DNA of 64,000 nucleotides, taken from positions 43,802 through 107,801 of the forward strand of contig JAXMCQ010000021.1 in NCBI GenBank assembly GCA_046349315.1, written 5' to 3'. The translations under genes were made by a program, and so were the position numbers. Origin of the DNA: JAEUMG01 sp046349315 (GTDB taxonomy: Bacteria > Pseudomonadota > Alphaproteobacteria > Rhizobiales > Aestuariivirgaceae). Below are positions 34,150 to 44,519 of the stretch, piece after piece (position 1 is the first letter of the stretch; every line of letters begins with the position of its first letter). Below the pieces are notes generated by a model. It did no database searches. It worked only from the letters and a program-made list of their open reading frames with translations, and was not told where the DNA came from.

Positions 34150-35874
34150 ATGGCGAAATCCGCCGTCTCGCTTACCCCTACCCGCGAAGACTTCGAAGCA
34201 TTGCTGACCGAGTCCTATGGCGACAATCCGGCAACCGAAGGCAGCGTAGTCAAGGGCAAGGTCGTCGCCGTAGAAAACGACTTTGTCATCATCGATGTCG
34301 GTCTCAAGACCGAAGGGCGCGTTGCGCTCAAGGAATTTTCCCAGCCCGGCAAGGACGTCAAAATTGCCCAGGGCGACACGGTCGAGGTCTATCTCGAGCG
34401 TATTGAGAATGCGTTGGGCGAAGCGGTGTTATCGCGCGATAAGGCGCGCCGCGAGGAAGCGTGGACCCGTCTCGAGCAGAACAATGCCAAGAATGAGCGT
34501 GTCGACGGCGTGATCTTTGGCCGCGTCAAGGGCGGTTTCACCGTCGATCTCGGCGGTGCCGTTGCCTTCTTGCCCGGCAGCCAGGTCGATATCCGGCCGA
34601 TCCGCGATGTCGGTCCATTGATGCATGTGAGCCAGCCCTTCCAGATCCTCAAGATGGATCGCCGCCGCGGCAACATCGTCGTGTCGCGCCGCGCCATCAT
34701 GGAAGAGACGCGCGCCGAACAGCGCTCCGAACTCGTCCAGAATCTCGCCGAAGGCCAGGTTGTCGACGGCGTCGTCAAGAATATCACCGATTACGGCGCG
34801 TTCGTTGATTTGGGCGGCATCGACGGTCTCTTGCATGTGACCGACATTGCCTGGAAGCGCGTCAATCACCCGAATGACGTTTTGACCGTCGGCCAGCACG
34901 TGAAGGTCCAGATCGTCCGCATCAATCCCGAAACCCAGCGCATCTCGCTTGGCATGAAGCAACTCGACAAGGATCCGTGGGACGGTGTCGGCGCCAAGTA
35001 TCCGCTCGGCGCACAGGTCAAGGGCCGCGTTACCAACATTACCGATTACGGCGCATTCGTCGAATTGGAAGATGGGATCGAAGGCCTCGTCCATGTCTCC
35101 GAGATGAGCTGGACCAAGAAGAACGTCCATCCCGGCAAGATCCTGTCGACCTCGGAAGAGATCACCGTTCAGGTGCTCGAAGTCGATCCATCGAAGCGGC
35201 GCATCTCGCTCGGTCTCAAGCAGACCCAGAACAATCCGTGGGATACGTTCAAGGCCAAGTATCCGGCGGGTTCAGCTGTCGAAGGCGAAATCAAGAACAT
35301 CACCGAATTCGGCTTGTTTGTCGGTCTCGACGGCGACGTCGATGGCATGGTCCATCTCTCCGACATCGATTGGAAGAAGGCCGGCGAAGAGGCGATCAAG
35401 GATTACAAGAAGGGCGATCGCGTCAAAGCAGCGGTGCTCGACGTCGATGTCGAGAAGGAGCGCATCTCGCTTGGTATCAAGCAGATGGCGAACGATCCCA
35501 AGGAACAGATCGCCGGCATCAAGAAGGGCGATGCGGTGACCTGCGAAGTGCTCGCAGTCCAGGACGGCGGCCTCGAAGTCAAGATCGTCGGCACCGATGT
35601 CACGACCTTCATCAAGCGGGCCGATCTCGCCCGCGACCGCTCCGAGCAGCGGCCTGAGCGCTTCGCGGTCGGCGAAAAGGTCGATGCACGCGTCTCGCAG
35701 GTCGATCCCAAGAGCCGCAAGGTGTCGGTGTCGATCAAGGCGCTTGAAATTGCCGAAGAGAAGGCGGCGGTGGCCCAGTATGGTTCCTCCGACTCGGGCG
35801 CTTCGCTCGGTGACATCCTCGGCGCGGCCCTTAACAAGGCCAAGAAGGACGCTGAGGCCAAAAGCAGCGAATGA
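34150..35874 (+). CDS. rpsA: 30S ribosomal protein S1
   Basis: The 574-residue protein carries six S1 (OB-fold) RNA-binding repeats; typical repeats are KGKVVAVENDFVIIDVGLKT, VVKNITDYGAFVDLGGIDGL and VKGRVTNITDYGAFVELEDG. It binds mRNA at the ribosome and allows initiation on structured or weak-SD messages. Length is slightly above E. coli S1 (557). ATG 34150 begins MAKSAVSLTPTREDFEALL. The order rpsA-sppA-ihfB is common in Proteobacteria; sppA overlaps its stop codon by 4 nt. Confidence 0.97.
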   Translation: MAKSAVSLTPTREDFEALLTESYGDNPATEGSVVKGKVVAVENDFVIIDVGLKTEGRVALKEFSQPGKDVKIAQGDTVEVYLERIENALGEAVLSRDKARREEAWTRLEQNNAKNERVDGVIFGRVKGGFTVDLGGAVAFLPGSQVDIRPIRDVGPLMHVSQPFQILKMDRRRGNIVVSRRAIMEETRAEQRSELVQNLAEGQVVDGVVKNITDYGAFVDLGGIDGLLHVTDIAWKRVNHPNDVLTVGQHVKVQIVRINPETQRISLGMKQLDKDPWDGVGAKYPLGAQVKGRVTNITDYGAFVELEDGIEGLVHVSEMSWTKKNVHPGKILSTSEEITVQVLEVDPSKRRISLGLKQTQNNPWDTFKAKYPAGSAVEGEIKNITEFGLFVGLDGDVDGMVHLSDIDWKKAGEEAIKDYKKGDRVKAAVLDVDVEKERISLGIKQMANDPKEQIAGIKKGDAVTCEVLAVQDGGLEVKIVGTDVTTFIKRADLARDRSEQRPERFAVGEKVDARVSQVDPKSRKVSVSIKALEIAEEKAAVAQYGSSDSGASLGDILGAALNKAKKDAEAKSSE

Positions 35875-36827
35875 CCATGGCCGGCGAGGCAGAATTGATT
35901 GTCGACAGGCGGCGCCTCAGGCGCCGTCTGGTACTTTGGCGCGTCATCGGCTGCCTTGCCATCATTGTTGCTTTGCTCGCCCTGGCACTTGGCTCCACCG
36001 GCTTCGAGAGCCTCAAGAAGCACCAAGATCATATCGCCCGCATCCGTGTCTCTGGCATGATCACGGGCGACCAAGCGACTCTTGATCTGCTCAAAGAGGT
36101 TCGTGACTCAGACTCGGTGAAGGCGCTGATCATCAGACTTAACACGCCAGGTGGCACGACGGCCGGTTCGGAAGCGCTTTATGAGGCAATTCGCGATATC
36201 GCCAAGACGCGCCCTGTGGTTGCCGTCATGGACACCTTGGCCGCCTCCGGTGGCTATATCACTGCGATTGCCGCCGATCATATCGTGGCGCGCGGCAATA
36301 CCATCACTGGCTCGATCGGCGTTATCTTCCAGTGGGCTGAGGTCTCCAAATTGATGGATACGCTTGGCGTTCGCATGGATGAGATCAAATCCGGCGACCT
36401 TAAGGCCGAGCCTTCGCCTTTCAAGCCGATCACCGAAAAGGCCCGCGAAGTTTCGAATGCGATGGTCCAGGATTCCTTTCGCTGGTTCACCGGACTTGTG
36501 GCCGAGCGTCGGAACCTGCCGATGGACAAGGTCCTGCTGCTTTCGGATGGCCGCGTCTATACCGGCCGCCAGGCATTGGCTGAAAAGCTTGTCGATGACA
36601 TAGGCGGCGAGGAAAAAGCCGTCGACTGGCTGGTCAAGGACAAGAAGATCAGTGCTGATCTCGAGGTCGTCGAATGGGCGGTGTCGGACGACAACAGCTC
36701 GACCGGCCTCGGCTTCAGTGCGGTGAAGCTGGTTCTCCGCGCGCTCGGGCTTGGGTCCTTGGCTGGACAGGCCAGTGGCGTCGAGCTTGACGGTCTACTC
36801 GCGCTTTGGCACCCTGCACTCCAGTAG
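35871..36827 (+). CDS. sppA: Signal peptide peptidase SppA
   Basis: The 318-residue protein is a short-form SppA: an N-terminal membrane anchor (about 21-42, LVLWRVIGCLAIIVALLALA) and a Clp-like serine protease domain with nucleophile S126 in DTLAASGGYITAIAAD and general-base K178 in KSGDLKAEPSPF, the Ser/Lys dyad of the family. It degrades remnant signal peptides in the inner membrane. ATG 35871 overlaps the rpsA stop; ATG 35877 is an alternative. Confidence 0.94.
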   Translation: MTMAGEAELIVDRRRLRRRLVLWRVIGCLAIIVALLALALGSTGFESLKKHQDHIARIRVSGMITGDQATLDLLKEVRDSDSVKALIIRLNTPGGTTAGSEALYEAIRDIAKTRPVVAVMDTLAASGGYITAIAADHIVARGNTITGSIGVIFQWAEVSKLMDTLGVRMDEIKSGDLKAEPSPFKPITEKAREVSNAMVQDSFRWFTGLVAERRNLPMDKVLLLSDGRVYTGRQALAEKLVDDIGGEEKAVDWLVKDKKISADLEVVEWAVSDDNSSTGLGFSAVKLVLRALGLGSLAGQASGVELDGLLALWHPALQ

Positions 36828-36850
36828 ACTGTGCTGGGGGCGCAGATCCT

Positions 36851-37135
36851 ATGATAAAGTCTGAACTCGTCGACCAGATCGCGGAGAAGAACCCGCATCT
36901 TTACCATCGTGACGTCGAGCGTATCGTCAATGCCGTTCTCGATGAGATCGTGCGGGCGATGGGCGAGGGCGACCGTGTCGAATTGCGCGGCTTTGGGGCT
37001 TTCTCCGTGAAGTCCCGCCAGGCCCGCACCGGCCGCAATCCGCGCACCGGCAGTGCCGTCGATGTCAGCGCCAAGCGCGTGCCCTTCTTCAAGACCGGCA
37101 AAGAGCTGCGCGAGCGGCTTAACCCGAAGGCCTGA
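36851..37135 (+). CDS. ihfB: Integration host factor beta subunit
   Basis: The 94-residue protein is a DNABII family subunit: MIKSELVDQIAEKNPHLYHR with the N-terminal helices, VELRGFGAFSVKSRQARTGR and the DNA-intercalating arm around GRNPRTGSAV. With IHF-alpha (elsewhere) it bends DNA. ATG 36851 is chosen; the frame upstream overlaps sppA. It follows sppA by 23 nt. Confidence 0.96.
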   Translation: MIKSELVDQIAEKNPHLYHRDVERIVNAVLDEIVRAMGEGDRVELRGFGAFSVKSRQARTGRNPRTGSAVDVSAKRVPFFKTGKELRERLNPKA

Positions 37136-37140
37136 GGCGG

Positions 37141-37482
37141 TTGCGCCGCGCCTTGAACTGGATCATTGGCGTGCCGATCGTGGCGGTCATCGCCGCCTTT
37201 GCGGTCGCCAATCGGCAGTGGATCGAGGTTTCCTTCGACCCCTTGTCGCGCGAGGCGCCGCGCGCCGTAATCAGCATGCCGCTCTGGTCGCTGTTCTTTT
37301 GTGGGGTCTTTGTTGGACTCATCGCCGGATGGCTCGCCTGCTGGATTGCGCAGAAGAAATGGCGCCGTGCCGCGCGCGAGGCGCGCGCCGAATTGCAGCA
37401 TGGCCAGGACGAGTTGAGAAAGCTGCGCCGCGACAGTGCTTCCCAGCAGAGCTTGCCGCCGTCGCACGCCGGAGCCGTCTGA
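37141..37482 (+). CDS. LapA-domain inner membrane protein
   Basis: The 113-residue protein has two membrane helices (about 8-24 and 46-69; NWIIGVPIVAVIAAFAVANR and SLFFCGVFVGLIAGWLACWI) and a charged cytoplasmic coiled-coil-like tail (RRAAREARAELQHGQDELRK), the form of LapA (LPS assembly protein A) domain proteins often placed after ihfB. The start is TTG at 37141, 5 nt after the ihfB stop. In E. coli LapA takes part in regulating LpxC turnover; whether that holds here is unknown. Confidence 0.83.
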   Translation: MRRALNWIIGVPIVAVIAAFAVANRQWIEVSFDPLSREAPRAVISMPLWSLFFCGVFVGLIAGWLACWIAQKKWRRAAREARAELQHGQDELRKLRRDSASQQSLPPSHAGAV

Positions 37483-37487
37483 CACCC

Positions 37488-38408
37488 ATGAAGTTCATTT
37501 CCGCCGAGCGTGTCGCGGAACTCGCACCCTATGGCGATCTGGTCGAGGCCCTGCGGAGGGGCTTTGCCAGCGAAATTGTGACGCCGGTGCGCCATCAGCA
37601 TGATCTCTCCCCGGTCTCGATCCTGCTCTTGATGCCAGCCTGGTCAAAGGCGTTTACCGGCCTAAAGACCGTCTATGCCAAATTCGACAATGCCGCCAAG
37701 GGATTGCCGACCATTACGGCGAGCTATCTCCTGATGGACAACGACACGGGCGCCACCGTTGCCATGCTCGACGGCACCGAACTGACGCGCCGCCGCACCG
37801 CTGCCGCTTCGGCGCTTGCCGCTTCCTATCTGGCGCGTCCGGACTCCCAAACGCTGCTGATCGTTGGCGCAGGGGCGCTAGCACCGCATTTTGCCCGCGC
37901 CCATGCGGCGGTGAGGCCGATCAAGCGCATCCTCAACTATAATCGCTCGCTGGAGAAGGCGGCCGCACTCGCCCGCGATCTGGCGAAAGAGGGATTTGCC
38001 GCATCTGCTTCGGAGGATCTCGCGGCCGCTGCCCGAGAGGCTGATATCGTATCTTGCGTTACGTCTTCGACCGCAGCGATCGTCAAGGGGGCATGGCTCA
38101 GGCCCGGAACCCATGTCGATCTTGCCGGCGCCTTCAAGCCGAGCATGCGCGAGGTCGATGGCGAAACCATCGCCCGGGCGCGGGTTTTTGTCGACACGCG
38201 CGAAGGTGCGATTGCCGAGGCAGGCGACCTGATCCAGGCCGAGGCCGAGGGGTTTTTCTCCATGGACAGGATTGAAGCCGATCTCTTCGATCTTTGCCGT
38301 GGCCGCGTGAAGGGCCGCGAGACCGCTGAAGAAATCACCCTTTTCAAGTCCTGCGGCACAGCGATCGAAGACCTGGCAGCGGCAGAACTGGTCTATTTGC
38401 GCAGCTGA
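37488..38408 (+). CDS. Ornithine cyclodeaminase / mu-crystallin family protein
   Basis: The 306-residue protein starts MKFISAERVAELAPYGDLVE and contains the NAD(P)-binding TLLIVGAGALAPHFARAHAA and the family block PGTHVDLAGAFKPSMREVDG. Substrate-lid residues in GLKTVYAKFDNAAKGLPTIT contain the conserved Lys. Family members are ornithine cyclodeaminases, delta1-pyrroline-2-carboxylate reductases or related imine reductases; I cannot choose. It follows the LapA-like gene by 5 nt and precedes pyrF by 25 nt. Confidence 0.88.
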   Translation: MKFISAERVAELAPYGDLVEALRRGFASEIVTPVRHQHDLSPVSILLLMPAWSKAFTGLKTVYAKFDNAAKGLPTITASYLLMDNDTGATVAMLDGTELTRRRTAAASALAASYLARPDSQTLLIVGAGALAPHFARAHAAVRPIKRILNYNRSLEKAAALARDLAKEGFAASASEDLAAAAREADIVSCVTSSTAAIVKGAWLRPGTHVDLAGAFKPSMREVDGETIARARVFVDTREGAIAEAGDLIQAEAEGFFSMDRIEADLFDLCRGRVKGRETAEEITLFKSCGTAIEDLAAAELVYLRS

Positions 38409-38433
38409 GCGATCTCGGCTAAGCGCTCGCCTT

Positions 38434-39138
38434 ATGAGCGTCCCCAATCCCATCTGCGTTGCCCTCGACACGCCCGATCTTGCCCATGCGAAAGCGCTTG
38501 CCGCGGCGCTCAAGCCGCATGCGGGATACATGAAAATTGGGCTCGAGTTCTTCTACGCGCATGGGAGGGCCGGCTACCAGGCCGTGGCCGAGACGGGCCT
38601 GCCGATCTTCCTCGATCTCAAATTGCACGACATTCCCAATACGGTCGCTTCCGGATTGCGCAGCCTGATGACGCTCGATCCGGTTCCGGCAATCATCAAT
38701 GTGCACGCAGCAGGCGGGCGCGATATGATGAAAGCAGCGGCCGAGGCTGTGGATGGCCGCTCGAAGCTCATTGCCGTCACCATCCTGACCAGCCTCTCCG
38801 ATGACGATGTCTGGTCGATTGGCTTTGAGACCACGCGTGACGCCCAATCTCATGCTCGCACGCTCGCCGAGCTTGCGATGGATGCCGGTCTCGACGGCGT
38901 CGTCTGCAGCCCGCATGACATTGTCGGCATCAGGCATGCGACGCGTCCGGGCTTCATGACTGTCGTGCCAGGTATCAGGCCTGCCGAGACGGGCGTTCAG
39001 GATCAGAAGCGCGTTGCGACACCTGAGGCGGCGCTCGCTGCCGGCGCCGATATCCTGGTGATCGGCCGCGCGATTGTGGGTGCGCCTGATCCCGCATTGG
39101 CGGCGCGCAAGATCCACGAGTCGCTCAATGCCGGTTGA
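38434..39138 (+). CDS. pyrF: Orotidine 5'-phosphate decarboxylase
   Basis: The 234-residue protein decarboxylates OMP to UMP. The signature FLDLKLHDIPNTVASGLRSL contains the catalytic Lys and Asp pair; MKIGLEFFYAHG and the phosphate-gripper region PGIRPAE and VIGRAIVGAPDP are also present. Length is usual. The stop overlaps trpF by 11 nt. Confidence 0.96.
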   Translation: MSVPNPICVALDTPDLAHAKALAAALKPHAGYMKIGLEFFYAHGRAGYQAVAETGLPIFLDLKLHDIPNTVASGLRSLMTLDPVPAIINVHAAGGRDMMKAAAEAVDGRSKLIAVTILTSLSDDDVWSIGFETTRDAQSHARTLAELAMDAGLDGVVCSPHDIVGIRHATRPGFMTVVPGIRPAETGVQDQKRVATPEAALAAGADILVIGRAIVGAPDPALAARKIHESLNAG

Positions 39139-39775
39139 AGTCAAAATCTGCGGGCTCTCGACGCTTGCGACCGTCGATGCCGCGCTTGATGCGGGCGCCG
39201 ACCTGATCGGGCTCAACTTCTATCCGAAGAGCCCGCGCTATGTGACGATCGAGACGGCTGCCGAGCTCGCCAAACGCGCACGCGGCAGGGCAAGAATCGC
39301 CGCCGTCATGGTCGATGCGCCGGATCCTTTGATCGTTGAAATCGCCGCAAAGGTTCATCCCGATCTCTACCAGTGTCATGGGTCGGAATCGCCAGAGCGT
39401 GTCGAAGCCATTGCGCACATGACCGGAAAACCCGTCATCAAGGCGATCAAGGTCAAGGATCAGAGCGATGTCGCAAGTGCCCGCGCCTATATCGGCAAGG
39501 CGGCGATCATGTTCGATTCCAAGGCGCCCGAAACATTGATCGGTGCATTGCCTGGCGGAAACGGGCTTTCCTTTGACTGGTCGCTCTTGGGCGATGGTAA
39601 ATCGGCCGGGCAATTTATCCTTTCCGGCGGTCTCAATCCTGAAAATGTCGCTGCGGCGATTGCCGCCACGGGCGCTACAATCGTTGATGTCTCGTCCGGG
39701 GTGGAGCGCGCGCCGGGTGTTAAGGATCCGGCCTTGATCCGGAATTTCATTGAGGCGGCCAAGGCGGCTCGCTAA
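39128..39775 (+). CDS. trpF: Phosphoribosylanthranilate isomerase
   Basis: The 215-residue TIM barrel starts MPVEVKICGLSTLATVDAAL with the catalytic Cys in KICGL; LSGGLNPENVAAAI and IVDVSSGVERAPGVKD are the phosphate-binding region. It converts phosphoribosylanthranilate to CdRP in tryptophan synthesis. ATG 39128 lies inside the pyrF end (11-nt overlap), and trpB follows after 25 nt. Confidence 0.96.
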   Translation: MPVEVKICGLSTLATVDAALDAGADLIGLNFYPKSPRYVTIETAAELAKRARGRARIAAVMVDAPDPLIVEIAAKVHPDLYQCHGSESPERVEAIAHMTGKPVIKAIKVKDQSDVASARAYIGKAAIMFDSKAPETLIGALPGGNGLSFDWSLLGDGKSAGQFILSGGLNPENVAAAIAATGATIVDVSSGVERAPGVKDPALIRNFIEAAKAAR

Positions 39776-39800
39776 AACGCTCGATCAGTGAGTATTATTC

Positions 39801-41014
<1,214 letters not shown>

Positions 41015-41018
<4 letters not shown>

Positions 41019-41842
41019 CGACGCGGATCGAAAAGCGCTTCGCCGAATTGAAGCAGAAGGGCCGCGCCGCACTGGTCACCTTCGTCACTGCCGGCGACCC
41101 CGACTACGCGACCTCGCTCGAAATCATCAAGGGCCTCCCCAAGGCGGGTGCCGATCTCATTGAGTTCGGCATGCCGTTTACGGATCCCATGGCTGACGGA
41201 CCCGCAGTTCAGGCGGCGGGATTGCGCGCGCTCAAAGCCGGCCAGACGACGAAAAAAACTCTTGAGATGGTGCGCGAGTTCCGCAAAGCGGATGACGCAA
41301 CGCCTGTCGTGCTTATGGGCTATTATAATCCGATCTATATTTATGGCGTCGACCGGTTCCTCGCCGATGCCAAGGCGGCGGGTGTCGATGGCCTGATCAT
41401 TGTCGATCTTCCGCCCGAGGAGGATGAGGAATTGTGCATTCCGGCAATGAAGGCGGGCATCAATTTCATCCGGCTCGCAACGCCGACGACCGATGACAAG
41501 CGCGCCCCGACTGTCTTTAAGAACACGTCGGGCTTCGTCTATTATGTTTCGGTTCTCGGCATTACCGGTACCAAGGCGCCGGATCTTGCAAGCGTGAAGG
41601 CGAATGTGACACGCCTCAAGAAACATACGAGCCTGCCGATCGCAGTTGGGTTTGGCGTGAAAACCCCGGAGCAAGCCCGTATCATTGGCCAGGATGCCGA
41701 TGGCGTGGTCGTCGGGTCGGCTTTGGTCAATGTGGTGCGCGACACACTCGACGCCGACGGCAAGCCAACGGCAAAGACTGTGCCCGCCGTACACGGATTG
41801 GTTAGTGAGATCTCGCGTGGCGTCGGGAGTAGAGCGGCGTGA
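41015..41842 (+). CDS. trpA: Tryptophan synthase alpha chain
   Basis: The 275-residue TIM barrel cleaves indole-3-glycerol phosphate to indole. IEFGMPFTDPMADGPAVQAA has the catalytic Glu and Asp region and GFGVKTPEQARIIGQDADGV the phosphate-binding loop. GTG 41015 overlaps the trpB stop; the end overlaps accD (GTGA). Confidence 0.97.
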
Positions 41843-42774
41843 ACTGGATCAAGAACTTCGTTCGCCCGAAGATTCGTGGGCTCCTCGGCGCCAAGCGCGA
41901 GCTGCCCGAGAATATGTGGATCAAGGATCCCGAGACCGGCCAGATGGTCTTCTATCGGGATCTTGAGGCGAACCAGTTCGTGGTGCCGGGCTCCGGCTAT
42001 CACATGCGGATGGCGCCTGATGTTCGCCTTAGGTCGATGTTCGACGATGGCGAGTATAACACGATCACTTTGCCTCAGGTCGCGCTCGATCCTTTGAAAT
42101 TCCGTGACGAGCGCCGCTATCTCGACCGGCTCAAGGAGAGCAAGCAGAAGACCGGGCAGGATGATGCCGTGCTTGCCGGCTCCGGCACGCTGGACGGCTT
42201 GCAGGTGGTGATGGCGGTCCAGGATTTCGCCTTCATGGGCGGTTCCCTCGGCATGGCGGCGGGCGAAGCGATCATCGTTTCGATGCGCACCGCGGTCCAG
42301 AAACACTGCCCTTTCATACTCTTCGCCTCATCCGGCGGGGCCCGCATGCAGGAGGGCATTCTCTCCTTGATGCAGATGCCGCGTACGACGCTGGCGGTGC
42401 GCGAATTGCGTGCCGCCCGCTTGCCCTATGTCGTCGTGCTGACGCATCCGACCACCGGCGGTGTCACGGCCTCTTATGCCATGCTCGGCGATATTCACAT
42501 TGCCGAGCCCGGCGCGCTGATCGGCTTTGCCGGCCCGCGCGTGATCGAACAGACGCTTGGTGTAAAGCTTCCGGAAGGCTTTCAGCGCTCCGAATATCTC
42601 GAAGAGCATGGCATGGTCGACATGGTCGTCCATCGTCATCAATTGCGCGGCACGCTGAGCAACGTCATTCGCCTGTTGATGAAGGCGCCGCCTCTGCCGC
42701 CGAAGGAGAAGGCGGAAGACAACGGCAATAACGGCGAAGCGTCGGTCGCTCTCGTTCCCGTTGACCCGAACTGA
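41839..42774 (+). CDS. accD: Acetyl-CoA carboxylase carboxyltransferase beta subunit
   Basis: The 311-residue protein is AccD: FAFMGGSLGMAAGEAI, SSGGARMQEGILSLMQMPRT and THPTTGGVTASYAMLGDIHI. With AccA it moves the carboxyl group from biotin to acetyl-CoA. The N-terminal zinc ribbon of E. coli AccD (four Cys) is present as a fold (MWIKDPETGQMVFYRDLEAN) but its cysteines are replaced, something I also recall from other alphaproteobacteria. GTG 41839 overlaps trpA; the trpA-accD-folC order is widespread. Confidence 0.97.
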   Translation: MNWIKNFVRPKIRGLLGAKRELPENMWIKDPETGQMVFYRDLEANQFVVPGSGYHMRMAPDVRLRSMFDDGEYNTITLPQVALDPLKFRDERRYLDRLKESKQKTGQDDAVLAGSGTLDGLQVVMAVQDFAFMGGSLGMAAGEAIIVSMRTAVQKHCPFILFASSGGARMQEGILSLMQMPRTTLAVRELRAARLPYVVVLTHPTTGGVTASYAMLGDIHIAEPGALIGFAGPRVIEQTLGVKLPEGFQRSEYLEEHGMVDMVVHRHQLRGTLSNVIRLLMKAPPLPPKEKAEDNGNNGEASVALVPVDPN

Positions 42775-42785
42775 GCAAAACTCGC

Positions 42786-44114
42786 ATGGCGATGAGTGAC
42801 GCCATACTAACGCGGCTGCTCTCGCTGCATCCCAAGATCATCGACCTTGATCTGGTGCGGATGGAGCGCATTCTGGATCGCTTGGATCATCCTGAGGCGC
42901 GCCTTCCCCCAGTCGTGCATATTGCTGGAACGAATGGCAAGGGATCGACGCTGGCCTATCTGCGCTTCTGTCTCGAGGCCGCCGGACTCAAAGTCCATTG
43001 CTATACTTCGCCGCATCTCGTGAAGTTTCACGAGCGCATCCGTGTGGCCGGCGAGCTGATAGCAGAGGAAGAACTAAGCCGTCTGCTTGAGGAGTGCGAA
43101 CAAGCCAATGCCGGCGAGCCGATCACCTTCTTCGAGATAACGACCGCAGCCGCCTTCCTCGCTTTCTCTCGCAAACCTGCCGACTATCTCCTGCTTGAAG
43201 TGGGCCTTGGCGGCCGCCTCGATGCCACGAATGTCATCGCGAAACCGGCCGCGAGTGTCATCACCGCGATCGATTATGACCATCAGCAATATCTTGGTGA
43301 CTCATTGACCAGCATCGCTTTCGAAAAGGCGGGGATCCTGAAGCGCGGCGTGCCCGGCATTGTCGCCCCGCAGCGCGACGAAGCCTTGGCCGAAGTCGAG
43401 CGAATAGCCGAGCGGGTTCGCGCCCCGCTCGCCATCGGCAATCGCGACTGGCAGTCCTATGAGCAGCACGGACGTCTGGTGTTTCAGGATGAGCGCGGAT
43501 TGCTTGACCTGCCTTTGCCGCAACTGCGCGGCCGCCATCAGATCGACAATGCCGGAACCGCCGTAGCGACGCTTCGAACACTCAATGATCAGCGCATTTC
43601 CGAATCACATATTGCGCAAGGCATAAAGCAGGCAACTTGGCCCGCGCGCATGCAGCGCTTGGGGCAGGGGCACTTGCGCGAGCTCGTCGCACATGATGCG
43701 GAATTATGGCTTGACGGCGGGCACAACCCCTCTGCCGGGCGCGCTTTGGCTCAGGCCTTTTCCGATCTGAATGAGCGGGTGTCGCGGCCCCTGGTCATCG
43801 TCTGGGGCATGCTCAATACCAAGGACGCGGGGAAGTTCATCGCATCTTTTGCGGGACTTGCTCATCGCGTCGTGACGGTCACCATTCCCGATGAACCCAA
43901 TGCGCTCACCGCCGACCAGCTCGCCGCAGTCGCGCGCGAGCAAGGTTTGTCAGCCGAAACAGCAGCCTCTATCGACTCTGCATTGCGGCAGGCCTCGACC
44001 GGCGCACCAGCTCCGCGCATCCTGATTTGCGGTTCTCTCTATTTGGCAGGCCGCGTCCTCGCCGCCCATGATGGCGAAACGCCATCCCAGGTCAGCGGAG
44101 CGGCCCGCCGCTAA
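42786..44114 (+). CDS. folC: Folylpolyglutamate synthase / dihydrofolate synthase
   Basis: The 442-residue Mur-ligase-family enzyme has HIAGTNGKGSTLAYLRFCLE (P-loop), the omega loop YTSPHLVKFHERIRVAGELI, and ITAIDYDHQQYLGDSLTSIA. It adds glutamate to folates. It follows accD by 11 nt and converges on trxA with 6 nt between. Confidence 0.95.
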   Translation: MAMSDAILTRLLSLHPKIIDLDLVRMERILDRLDHPEARLPPVVHIAGTNGKGSTLAYLRFCLEAAGLKVHCYTSPHLVKFHERIRVAGELIAEEELSRLLEECEQANAGEPITFFEITTAAAFLAFSRKPADYLLLEVGLGGRLDATNVIAKPAASVITAIDYDHQQYLGDSLTSIAFEKAGILKRGVPGIVAPQRDEALAEVERIAERVRAPLAIGNRDWQSYEQHGRLVFQDERGLLDLPLPQLRGRHQIDNAGTAVATLRTLNDQRISESHIAQGIKQATWPARMQRLGQGHLRELVAHDAELWLDGGHNPSAGRALAQAFSDLNERVSRPLVIVWGMLNTKDAGKFIASFAGLAHRVVTVTIPDEPNALTADQLAAVAREQGLSAETAASIDSALRQASTGAPAPRILICGSLYLAGRVLAAHDGETPSQVSGAARR

Positions 44115-44120
44115 GTCTTC

Positions 44121-44441
44121 CTAGAGAGACTGTTCGATCCAGGACTGCAATTGGCCCTTCGGCAATGCGCCGACCTTGGTCGCGGCGACCTGGCCTCCCT
44201 TGAACACCATCAAGGTCGGGATACCGCGCACGCCATATTGCGACGGGGTCTTCGGATTCTCGTCGATATTGATCTTGACGATCTTGGCCTTGGGCCCGAG
44301 CGCCGTGGCAATTTCTTCAAGGGCAGGCGCGATCATCTTGCAAGGCCCGCACCATTCGGCCCAAAAATCTACAACCACAGGTTCTGAAGATTTCAGGACA
44401 TCATCCGCAAAGGTTGCGTCGGAAACTTTGTGCGTAGCCAT
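44121..44441 (-). CDS. trxA: Thioredoxin
   Basis: The 106-residue protein has the WAEWCGPCKMIAPALEE redox site, the cis-Pro in VRGIPTLMVFKGG and the usual length. It reduces protein disulfides in the cytoplasm. ATG 44441 (MATHKVSD) is preferred because GAGG lies 6 nt upstream; ATG 44444 is one codon earlier. It follows addA on the same strand after a 78-nt gap. Confidence 0.96.
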   Translation of the reverse strand: MATHKVSDATFADDVLKSSEPVVVDFWAEWCGPCKMIAPALEEIATALGPKAKIVKINIDENPKTPSQYGVRGIPTLMVFKGGQVAATKVGALPKGQLQSWIEQSL

Positions 44442-44519
44442 CATAAACCTCATAGGGAAAGGCGGAATCACCGGATCCGCAAGGGAGTTGATGGAAGGTA
44501 GGCAGCCGCAGATGGCGGG

